From Bacillota bacterium (GTDB lineage: Bacteria > Bacillota > Clostridia > Christensenellales > CAG-138), in contig JAEWYV010000226.1 in assembly GCA_023458615.1 (NCBI GenBank), positions 1 to 5,182 on the forward strand: a stretch of DNA of 5,182 bases, in the 5' to 3' direction. Below are positions 1-5,182 of the stretch, one piece after another. Each line of letters opens with the position of its first letter. Position 1 is the first letter of the stretch. The position numbers were made by a program, and so were the translations under genes. Under the pieces are notes generated by a model. The model did no database searches. It was not told the origin of the DNA and saw nothing but the letters and a program-made list of their open reading frames with translations.

Positions 1-2495
1 TGCCGGAGCAGGGCGCGCTGGAGCGCAGCGCAAACGAGACGCTGGAGCGCCTGCATACCGGGCGCACCGCGCTTCTGTACGCGCTCTCGCGCACGCACCC
101 GCAGTTTGCGCCAAAGGAGATTGTCTCGCTGGAGTCACGCGGCGCGCCGCAGTTTATGGGCGCGTTTGACGAGATTGCGCGCGAGATTTCCCGCCTGAAT
201 GCGGCGGGGGAAAAGACCGTGATCTTCGCGGGCGAACAGACTGAGGAGCTCATCCGAAACCTTGCCGAATACGGCGCAAAAGCCACGGCGGCAAGCGAAC
301 TGCCGGAGGAGTTGCCCGCCGGAAAAACGCTGGTATTGCCGGGACAGCTTGCGCGGGGATTCTCCTATCCGCAGCTGAAGCTCAACATCTACACCGAATA
401 TGAGGTAACGGGGCGCACCGAGCGCGCGGTGAAGCGCAGCTACAAGAAGAAGGGGCTCAACTTCTCCGAACTGTCGGTGGGGGACTATATCGTACACGAA
501 GCGCACGGCGTTGGACGCTTTGTCAAGGTGGAGGCGCTGAGCGTACAGGGCAACACAAAGGACTATCTGCTCATTGAATACCGCGGCGGAGACCGGCTCT
601 ATATCCCGACCGATCAGCTCGACCGCGTGCAGAAATACATCGGCGGCGGGGAGGACGAGGTAGCGCCCCCCTTGAGTAAGCTCGGCGGGCAGGAGTGGAC
701 CAACCGCGTCAACAAGGCAAAGAGCGCGGCAAAGAAGCTTGCGGTTGATCTCGCGGCGCTGTATGCCGAGCGGGCGAACGCCGTCGGCTTTGCGTTCTCC
801 AAGGACACCGCGTGGCAGCGCACCTTTGAGGAGCGCTTTCCCTATGAACTCACGCCCGACCAGAAGCAGAGCATTGAGGAGATCAAGGCGGACATGGAGC
901 AGGTGCGCCCCATGGATCGCCTGCTCTGCGGAGACGTTGGCTACGGCAAGACCGAGCTGGCGCTCAGGGCAATCTTTAAGGCGCTTCAGGATGGCAAACA
1001 GGCGGCGCTTCTGGTGCCGACCACCATATTGGCGCAACAGCACTACAACACCATGTGCTCGCGCTTTGCCGATTTTCCGGTCAAGGCGGCCTGCCTTTCG
1101 CGCTTTCAGACCCCAAAGGAGCGGGAGCAGATCAAAAAATCGCTTGCCGACGGGCGGATTGACGTGGTCGTCGGCACCCATGCGCTGCTTGCCAAGGATG
1201 TGCGCTATAAAGCGCTGGGGCTATTGGTCATCGACGAGGAGCACCGCTTTGGCGTCAACCACAAGGAGCAGATTAAGGCGATGAAGAAGACCGTGGACGT
1301 GCTCACGCTCACGGCAACGCCAATTCCGCGCACGCTGAATATGTCCATGACCGGCATTCGCGATATCAGCGTCATTGAAACCCCGCCTGAGGCGCGGTAT
1401 CCCGTGCAGACATTTGTGCTGGAATACACCGACGCGCTGGTGAAGGACGCGCTCTCCCGCGAGGTCGCCAGAAAAGGGCAGGCCTATGTGGTCTCCAACC
1501 GCGTGCAGAGCATGGAGCAGACCGCGCGCAAACTCGAATCCCTCGTGCCGGAGGCGCGGGTGAACATCGCCCACGGGCAGATGGGCGAAACGCAACTGGA
1601 AAACGCTATGCTGGACTTTTTAGAGCAGCGGACGGATGTGCTGCTTTGCTCTACCATCATCGAAAGCGGGCTGGACATCGGCAACGCAAACACGATGATC
1701 GTGCTGGAGGCGGATAAGATGGGACTTGCCCAGCTCTATCAGCTACGCGGCAGGGTCGGGCGTTCCAACCGCATCGGCTACGCCTATTTCACCGTGCAGA
1801 GCGGGCGTGTGATGAACGAAAAGGCGGCAAAGCGTCTCATGGCGATCCGCGAATTCACGCAGTTTGGCGCGGGCTTCCAGCTCGCGATGCGCGACCTTGA
1901 GATTCGCGGCGCGGGCTCTCTGCTCGGCGCGGAGCAGCACGGGCACATTACGGACGTTGGCTACGAATACTATGTCAAGCTCATTCGCCGCGCGGTGGAC
2001 GAGGAGCAGGGAAAGCAGCTCGAACCCGTTACGGAGACCAGCGTAGATATCCCCATCGACGCGCATATTCCGCATGACTATGTGCCCAGCGAAGTGCTGC
2101 GCCTCAAGGCCTACCGCCGGATTGCGGAGATTGACGGCGCGGAGAGCATGATGGACGTTACGGAGGAGTTTATCGACCGCTATGGCGAGCCGCCGGAGAG
2201 CGTGACCAACCTCATGCGCATTTCCGAGGTAAAGGCATATGCCGCGCGCGCCTATATCGAGAGCGTCACCGTACGCGACGGGGAGGCGAAACTGCGCTTT
2301 TCCGAGCTTGCGCGGCTGGATGGCGGGAAGCTCATCGCCGCCGTATCCGGCATGGAGGGCGCGCGATTGATTGCCGGAGAGGTGCCAACCATCGAAATAC
2401 GGCAGAAAAACGCCAGTGCTGAGGCGATTACCGGCAAACTGCCACAATTCCTTTACACAATTGTGCGTTGCGTTGACACGGACGCGGGCATATAA
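1..2495 (+). CDS. mfd: Transcription-repair coupling factor Mfd, 5'-truncated by the window edge
   Basis: Mfd is a cytoplasmic ATP-driven DNA translocase that pushes stalled RNA polymerase off damaged DNA and recruits UvrA for nucleotide excision repair. The frame is open from the first complete codon at 3, with no start, so the N-terminus lies upstream. 830 codons are present of a usual length near 1150-1180. Numbering from codon 3: the end of the UvrB-like region is at 1-150. The RNA polymerase-interacting (CarD/TRCF) domain is at about 153-250 and includes IPTDQL. LTPDQ is at 283, Walker A GDVGYGKT at 310-317, DEEH at 411-414, TATPIPRT at 437-444, IIESGLDI at 552-559 and QLRGRVGRS at 580-588. 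A TRG translocation motif follows at about 611-650, and the C-terminal TRCF domain at about 681-800. All helicase motifs look intact. The downstream foldase gene is on the same strand with no terminator between, so co-transcription is plausible. The TAA stop (2493-2495) overlaps a promoter -10 element. The assignment is very secure. Confidence 0.98.
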   Translation, partial: PEQGALERSANETLERLHTGRTALLYALSRTHPQFAPKEIVSLESRGAPQFMGAFDEIAREISRLNAAGEKTVIFAGEQTEELIRNLAEYGAKATAASELPEELPAGKTLVLPGQLARGFSYPQLKLNIYTEYEVTGRTERAVKRSYKKKGLNFSELSVGDYIVHEAHGVGRFVKVEALSVQGNTKDYLLIEYRGGDRLYIPTDQLDRVQKYIGGGEDEVAPPLSKLGGQEWTNRVNKAKSAAKKLAVDLAALYAERANAVGFAFSKDTAWQRTFEERFPYELTPDQKQSIEEIKADMEQVRPMDRLLCGDVGYGKTELALRAIFKALQDGKQAALLVPTTILAQQHYNTMCSRFADFPVKAACLSRFQTPKEREQIKKSLADGRIDVVVGTHALLAKDVRYKALGLLVIDEEHRFGVNHKEQIKAMKKTVDVLTLTATPIPRTLNMSMTGIRDISVIETPPEARYPVQTFVLEYTDALVKDALSREVARKGQAYVVSNRVQSMEQTARKLESLVPEARVNIAHGQMGETQLENAMLDFLEQRTDVLLCSTIIESGLDIGNANTMIVLEADKMGLAQLYQLRGRVGRSNRIGYAYFTVQSGRVMNEKAAKRLMAIREFTQFGAGFQLAMRDLEIRGAGSLLGAEQHGHITDVGYEYYVKLIRRAVDEEQGKQLEPVTETSVDIPIDAHIPHDYVPSEVLRLKAYRRIAEIDGAESMMDVTEEFIDRYGEPPESVTNLMRISEVKAYAARAYIESVTVRDGEAKLRFSELARLDGGKLIAAVSGMEGARLIAGEVPTIEIRQKNASAEAITGKLPQFLYTIVRCVDTDAGI

Positions 2496-2496
2496 T
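2468..2496 (+). promoter_or_regulatory. Sigma-A-type promoter for the foldase lipoprotein gene, overlapping the mfd stop
   Basis: A perfect TATAAT -10 hexamer lies at 2491-2496 and contains the mfd TAA stop. At the ideal 17-bp spacing the -35 is a weak TTGCGT (2468-2473). A perfect TTGACA at 2473-2478 also exists, but only 12 bp upstream, which is too short for a standard sigma-70-class promoter. There is no TGn extension. The predicted start near 2503 gives a leader of about 117 nt before the ATG at 2620. The call rests on hexamer matching only. Confidence 0.55.
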
Positions 2497-2511
2497 AGAC
2501 GAAGCGGCGTA

Positions 2512-2543
2512 TTTTTGCCAAAGCTGCGCATTCTTTGGAAAAA
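2512..2543 (+). other. Bulged stem-loop in the leader of the foldase gene
   Basis: CCAAAG (2518-2523) pairs with CTTTGG (2533-2538) around a 9-nt loop. TTTTT (2512-2516) and AAAAA (2539-2543) extend the stem past a single bulged G at 2517. The hairpin would form about 10 nt after the predicted transcription start. No U-tract follows it on the + strand, so it is not a standard terminator. It could protect the 5' end of the mRNA or be chance. No riboswitch class was recognised. Confidence 0.3.
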
Positions 2544-2600
2544 CTGGCATTTCTAGGCTGCAAACCACTCGGGCCCAAGCGCGAAGAGCGCAGAATAAAT

Positions 2601-2607
2601 AAGGGAG
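2601..2607 (+). promoter_or_regulatory. Ribosome binding site of the foldase lipoprotein gene
   Basis: AAGGGAG lies 12 nt before the ATG at 2620, slightly farther than the usual 6-9 nt. An in-frame TAG at 2614-2616 lies just before the ATG, so no longer N-terminus is possible and the start is fixed. Confidence 0.6.
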
Positions 2608-2619
2608 AAATCATAGAAA

Positions 2620-4086
2620 ATGAACAATATCTGGAAGAAGGCGCTCTCGGTTTCGCTGGCTGTGGCGCTGACCCTGTCCTTTGCCGCGTGCGCAAAAAAC
2701 AACGCGAACAATGCCAGCGGTTCCAACGCGACCAGCTCGAATGCGTCGGGTTATAGCGACGCGGAGCTGGAGAAGGTTGCCGTTAAGGTTGGCGACGACT
2801 TCAAAATCACCAAGGGCGATGTTTTGGACGAGTATAACTACATGGTCTCCATGTATACCTCCTATGGCATGGCAGCGCCGACCACCACGGAGGACATCGA
2901 GAAGATGCAGGACAGCGTCATCTCGACTCTGGTTTCGGACAAGATTCAGCAGTATGAAGCCAAGGCCATGGGCATCACGCTGACCGCCGACGAGCAGGCG
3001 AGCGTGGACAAGCAGGTGGAAGACCAGATGAAGTACTACATGGATACCTTCCGCTCACAGGCACAGAGCGAGGGCGCAACCGATGTGGAAGCGCGCACGC
3101 TCGAGATCTTCCAGGAGCAGCTTGACTCTGCCGGTATGGAGATGGACGTGGACGGATTCCGCGCCTATATGACGGAACAGTACACCAACGAAGCCCTCAA
3201 GACCGCCCTGAAAGCGTCGGTGACCAAGGACATCACTGCGACGGATGAAGAGATTCAGAAGTATTATGACGATCTGCTCGCGTCCCAGAAGGATAGCCTC
3301 TCCAAGTCTCCTGCGGATTACGGCGCATCTGCCGAGGATTTCCAGAAGAACGGCGGCGACCCGATGCTCTACACGCCGGAAGGATATGTCCGCGTGCGCT
3401 CCATCAGCATCACGCCGGCGGGCGATGTCTCCGCGGATTACACGTCCCTCAAGGATGAGCTCACCAAGATCGAGGCACAGTACGGCGCGGCGGCTCTGAC
3501 AGCCCTTGCCGACAAATATGCCGCAAGCGGTGCCCCCGCATCCAGCACCAACATCAACGTGACCACAGCCGATATCGAAGGCGGTGCGGCGCTGGTGAGC
3601 GACTACATCACCAAGAAGGCAGCGGCGGACGCGCTGTATGAAAACTACATCAAGGACGCGCGTGAAAAGGCCAACGAGGCGCTTACCTCTCTGGAGGCGG
3701 GCACCAAGTTTGAAGATGTGCTGACGAAGTATGGCGAGGATACGATGTATACCGATTATCCTTCGTTTGTGGACACCGGACTGCTGATGTACATCGGCGG
3801 CGAGGACACGATGTGGGATGCCAAACTGGTTCAGGCGGTTGGTCAGCTCAAGGACGGCGAGCATACGGCGGTCATTCAGGTGGACGATATGTTCTACATT
3901 CTCCAGCTGGTTGGCAGTGAGCCCGCGGGCGAAAAGTCTCTGACGGATTCCTACGACGCGGTGAAGGCAGCAGCGGTTGCCAAGAACGTTGAGGCCGCCT
4001 GGAACACCCAGCTTGAGACCTGGCAGAACGACACCAAGATCACCACGTATTATGAAGATGTCTATCGCGACATCGGCAAGAACTAA
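2620..4086 (+). CDS. PrsA/SurA-like foldase lipoprotein with a degenerate, interrupted parvulin domain
   Basis: Probably an extracytoplasmic membrane-anchored chaperone that helps exported proteins fold. The 488 residues begin with a lipoprotein signal: Lys6-Lys7, a hydrophobic core at 8-22 and Cys24 preceded by SFAA. The -3 Phe is less usual than Leu. An Asn/Ser-rich tether follows (25-46). Residues about 52-225 are helical and charged, resembling the SurA_N chaperone domain, with the ITKGDV and ISTLVSDKIQQYEAK patterns. A parvulin (PPIC-type) fold is suggested by the strand YVRVRSISI (256-264), a helix containing LEAGTKFEDVLTKYGED (358-374), and VGQLKDGEHTAVIQVDDMFYILQLVG (407-432, written as landmarks). 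The usual parvulin histidines in the first and last strands are absent. About 80 residues (268-347) separate the first strand from its helix. The gene is 125 bp after mfd and ends at a strong terminator. The foldase class is fairly sure. Isomerase activity is doubtful. Confidence 0.85.
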   Translation: MNNIWKKALSVSLAVALTLSFAACAKNNANNASGSNATSSNASGYSDAELEKVAVKVGDDFKITKGDVLDEYNYMVSMYTSYGMAAPTTTEDIEKMQDSVISTLVSDKIQQYEAKAMGITLTADEQASVDKQVEDQMKYYMDTFRSQAQSEGATDVEARTLEIFQEQLDSAGMEMDVDGFRAYMTEQYTNEALKTALKASVTKDITATDEEIQKYYDDLLASQKDSLSKSPADYGASAEDFQKNGGDPMLYTPEGYVRVRSISITPAGDVSADYTSLKDELTKIEAQYGAAALTALADKYAASGAPASSTNINVTTADIEGGAALVSDYITKKAAADALYENYIKDAREKANEALTSLEAGTKFEDVLTKYGEDTMYTDYPSFVDTGLLMYIGGEDTMWDAKLVQAVGQLKDGEHTAVIQVDDMFYILQLVGSEPAGEKSLTDSYDAVKAAAVAKNVEAAWNTQLETWQNDTKITTYYEDVYRDIGKN

Positions 4087-4100
4087 GACGTGTGACTTAC

Positions 4101-4131
4101 GCGGGCGGCAGCAATGCCGCCCGCTTTTGAT
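4101..4131 (+). terminator. Rho-independent terminator after the foldase gene
   Basis: A perfect 10-bp GC-rich stem, GCGGGCGGCA (4101-4110) with TGCCGCCCGC (4115-4124), closes a GCAA tetraloop of the GNRA type and is followed by TTTTGATTT. It starts 14 nt after the foldase stop codon. It should end the mfd-foldase transcript and insulate the rubredoxin gene. Confidence 0.93.
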
Positions 4132-4165
4132 TTGATTGCAATACAGAACGTCGCATGGTTCTAGA

Positions 4166-4180
4166 TTTTACATAGTAAAA
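4166..4180. promoter_or_regulatory. Operator-like dyad upstream of the rubredoxin promoter
   Basis: TTTTAC (4166-4171) and GTAAAA (4175-4180) form a perfect 6-bp inverted repeat around ATA, 15 bp in all. The spacing resembles small dimeric repressor sites such as the 7-1-7 PerR box, but the sequence matches that consensus only partly. It lies 24 bp upstream of the -35 element inside an AT-rich block, where such dyads can occur by chance. Regulator unknown. Confidence 0.25.
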
Positions 4181-4204
4181 ACACAATGTTACCAATGATT
4201 CTAC

Positions 4205-4233
4205 TTGTCTTTACAATTTAGATTTGCTATATT
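4205..4233 (+). promoter_or_regulatory. Extended -10 promoter of the rubredoxin gene
   Basis: TTGTCT (4205-4210, 4 of 6 matches to TTGACA) is separated by exactly 17 bp from TATATT (4228-4233, 5 of 6 matches to TATAAT). A TG at 4225-4226, one base before the hexamer, makes an extended -10. Transcription would start near 4240, giving a leader of about 79 nt. The preceding terminator means the rubredoxin needs its own promoter, which supports the call. Confidence 0.65.
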
Positions 4234-4302
4234 GATTCCAGAACGCAACTGCCGGCATCGCATCCAAACATTTGGGAGACGGCCAGCTGGTTCAATTCAA
4301 GC

Positions 4303-4309
4303 AGGAGGG
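4303..4309 (+). promoter_or_regulatory. Ribosome binding site that fixes the rubredoxin start
   Basis: AGGAGGG is a near-perfect Shine-Dalgarno sequence, 9 nt before the ATG at 4319. An in-frame TTG at 4205 would add 38 residues with no rubredoxin similarity and would overlap the -35 element, so it is not the start. Confidence 0.85.
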
Positions 4310-4318
4310 TTGTCAAAT

Positions 4319-4474
4319 ATGAAGTACGAATGCGTTTGCGGTTACGTATACGATCCGGAGATAGGCGATCCCGATAACGGCATCGCGCCGGGCACCGCAT
4401 TTGAAGACCTGCCGGAAGATTGGGTTTGCCCCGTTTGCGGCATGGATAAGGACGCGTTTACCGCGCTCGACTAA
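4319..4474 (+). CDS. Rubredoxin with a CxC first iron-ligand motif
   Basis: Rubredoxin is a small cytoplasmic one-electron carrier with a single iron bound by four cysteines. In anaerobes it commonly passes electrons to rubrerythrin, flavodiiron proteins or superoxide reductase. The 51 residues match the usual family length of about 52-54 and show GYVYDPEIGDPDNGIAPGT (8-26), FEDLPEDWVCPVCG (28-41) and a KDAF tail. The second ligand pair is a normal CPVCG at 37-41. The first is Cys5-Val6-Cys7-Gly8, one residue shorter than the canonical CxxCG. The codons at 4331-4339 (tgc gtt tgc) are unambiguous, and the frame is intact on both sides. The gene is monocistronic, with its own promoter, a strong ribosome binding site and a terminator. 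No partner oxidoreductase lies nearby. The family is certain; the effect of the shortened loop on iron binding is unknown. Confidence 0.95.
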   Translation: MKYECVCGYVYDPEIGDPDNGIAPGTAFEDLPEDWVCPVCGMDKDAFTALD

Positions 4475-4492
4475 CACAGCCTTGCACCGAAC

Positions 4493-4525
4493 AAAAGACA
4501 CCCGGCTTTCCGCCGGGTGTCTTTT
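4493..4525. terminator. Bidirectional rho-independent terminator between convergent genes
   Basis: A perfect 14-bp inverted repeat, AAAAGACACCCGGC (4493-4506) and GCCGGGTGTCTTTT (4512-4525), surrounds a 5-nt loop. The A4/T4 ends give a U-tract after a GC-rich stem on either strand. It sits 18 nt after the rubredoxin stop and 13 nt past the stop of the leftward binding-protein gene, so it should serve both transcripts. Confidence 0.93.
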
Positions 4526-4538
4526 CTGTATATGCTGT

Positions 4539-5182
4539 TTAGTTGAATTGCGGCTGTTTGTTTTCATACAGAGCGGTATAGAGCGCGTCGATCCCTTCCA
4601 GAATGCGCGGGCCTGCGCGGAGTAGGAGCCCTGCGTCGATATAGTAGACGCGTTGGTTCTTGATTGCGTCCACATCGCCCCAGCCGTCTCTGGCTAAAAT
4701 TTCCTGCGGGCCGGTCAGCGTTGAGGCAGGGGGTGCGGCATTCGGGTCGGCGGTTGCGTTGGGATCCGGCGTGCCCGCTGCGGGGTCGGGGGTAGCGAGT
4801 GTGGGATCGGGTGTTTCCGATGCGGGGTCCGTTGCCGGATCTGCCGCCGAGGTATTCGGCTTGGTCGTGATGATGACATCAGGACTGCGACCGACCACCT
4901 GATCCTGCGTGACGGCGGGATAGCCGGGCTGATCCTCAAACTCGTTGTGATACCCCAACAGGGAAACGATGGCGCTAAAGATCGTCCCGCTGCCTGCGGT
5001 GGTCATTCCCTCTGCCAACGGCGTCAGCTCCAGATAGACCGTTTCGTTGTGGGCGGAAACCTTTGTCTGCAGCTCTGCAAGAGAGGTGATCAGTTTGGAG
5101 ACCAGAGCGGTTGCCTCTGTAGCATGGTTGGTCACCGTGCCAAGCAGGGAGATTGCCCCGTACATGTTGTTCACGTCGGTTG
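4539..5182 (-). CDS. ABC transporter substrate-binding protein (BtuF/FhuD class), N-terminus beyond the window
   Basis: This is the extracellular binding component of an ABC importer of the helical-backbone class (Peripla_BP_2), whose members bind cobalamin, haem or ferric siderophores. The frame is open to the right edge (codons for T-D lie before the GTG at 5174), so the start is missing. Numbering from that GTG: YGAISLLGTVTNHATEA (5-21) resembles the inter-lobe helix and GSGTIFSAIVSLLGYHNEF (61-79) the family's second-lobe start. SPDVIITT (97-104) is the typical PDvII strand. WGDVDAIKNQRVYYID (165-180) and GPRILEGIDALYTALY (188-203) are the typical C-terminal elements. Residues 107-154 form a Pro/Asp/Ala/Thr-rich repeat linker between the PDVI strand and the last elements, where most relatives have a short loop. 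The gene is last in a leftward unit ending at the shared terminator. Permease and ATPase genes, if linked, lie outside. The class is likely; the substrate is unknown. Confidence 0.85.
   Translation of the reverse strand, partial: TDVNNMYGAISLLGTVTNHATEATALVSKLITSLAELQTKVSAHNETVYLELTPLAEGMTTAGSGTIFSAIVSLLGYHNEFEDQPGYPAVTQDQVVGRSPDVIITTKPNTSAADPATDPASETPDPTLATPDPAAGTPDPNATADPNAAPPASTLTGPQEILARDGWGDVDAIKNQRVYYIDAGLLLRAGPRILEGIDALYTALYENKQPQFN
4713..4856 (-). repeat. In-frame 21-bp (7-residue) repeat tract within the binding-protein gene
   Basis: On the minus strand this stretch encodes 48 residues (107-154 counted from the GTG at 5174), almost all Pro, Asp, Ala, Thr, Ser and Asn. Its core shows a 7-residue period: three successive xTPDPxx units (ETPDPTL, ATPDPAA, GTPDPNA), followed by the decayed TADPNAA. 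Looser ADPATDPAS units precede them. The DNA copies differ at several third positions, so the tract is diverged and not a freshly expanded perfect repeat. It is predicted to be disordered. Confidence 0.8.

Noticed and set aside
135..1181. Long open frame (348 codons) on the minus strand opposite mfd
   Set aside because: It is antisense to conserved Mfd domains, resembles no family, and long antisense frames are expected in GC-rich genes with biased third positions.
2456..2465. CACAATTGTG, a perfect 10-bp palindrome just upstream of the foldase promoter
   Set aside because: It lies in mfd coding sequence, does not extend beyond 10 bp and matches no operator I can name; chance is the simplest explanation.
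1743..2531. 262-codon minus-strand frame opposite the mfd C-terminus
   Set aside because: It shadows the TRG and C-terminal domains of Mfd, with no recognisable domain and no convincing start signals.
2535..2756. 73-codon + strand frame overlapping the foldase start
   Set aside because: It overlaps the signal-peptide region in another frame, its product resembles no known family, and the real gene has a matching ribosome binding site and lipoprotein signal.
3055..3864. 269-codon minus-strand frame opposite the foldase gene
   Set aside because: It is rich in Arg, Val and Leu as expected for a reverse-complement shadow, and it lies entirely within a well-supported + strand gene.
4205..4318. 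N-terminal extension of the rubredoxin from an in-frame TTG
   Set aside because: The extension has no rubredoxin similarity, overlaps the promoter, and the AGGAGGG at 4303-4309 points clearly to the ATG at 4319.
4132..4318. Possible riboswitch, small RNA or CRISPR leader in the AT-rich intergenic region
   Set aside because: No conserved riboswitch core, repeat-spacer pattern or internal terminator was seen; the region is explained by a promoter, a short dyad and a leader.
4660..4902. Small + strand frame coding a Gly/Ser/Val/Ala-rich peptide
   Set aside because: It is the reverse-complement reading of the TPDP repeat tract in the binding-protein gene, so its low complexity is a mirror image of that repeat.

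Overview
The window looks like a chromosomal segment from a fairly GC-rich, strictly anaerobic member of the Clostridia (Bacillota), perhaps from an Oscillospirales- or Christensenellales-like gut lineage. This placement is inference. It rests on an mfd gene followed directly by a PrsA/SurA-type foldase lipoprotein (an order I know from Clostridia), Gram-positive-style lipoprotein features, a strong AGGAGGG ribosome binding site, and a stand-alone rubredoxin typical of anaerobes. GC is high in the coding regions and drops sharply in the rubredoxin control region.

Layout: positions 1-2495 (+) hold the C-terminal 830 codons of mfd, the transcription-repair coupling factor, cut by the left window edge. 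Its stop codon lies inside a consensus TATAAT -10 element that probably drives the next gene, after a 5' leader of about 117 nt with a bulged hairpin. Positions 2620-4086 (+) encode a 488-residue secreted lipoprotein of the SurA_N/parvulin foldase type. Its parvulin-like module appears to be split by an insertion and lacks the usual histidines. A strong rho-independent terminator follows at 4101-4131. An AT-rich intergenic region (4132-4318) carries a dyad and an extended -10 promoter for a 51-residue rubredoxin (4319-4474, +). That rubredoxin has an unusual CxC in place of the first CxxC iron-binding motif. A long symmetric hairpin at 4493-4525 serves as a terminator between the rubredoxin and a convergent gene. 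That gene (4539-5182, -, cut by the right edge) encodes the C-terminal part of a BtuF/FhuD-class ABC transporter substrate-binding protein, with a heptad-repeat Pro/Asp/Ala/Thr linker inserted within the folded domain.

How the parts fit: mfd and the foldase form a likely operon or readthrough pair with an extra internal promoter. The rubredoxin is a single-gene unit, probably for electron transfer in oxygen or peroxide defence. The binding protein ends a leftward transcription unit, probably a metal-chelate or cobalamin uptake operon lying outside the window. I see no mobile element, CRISPR array, RNA gene or clearly new multi-gene system. What deserves attention is unusual protein architecture in three otherwise recognisable families.
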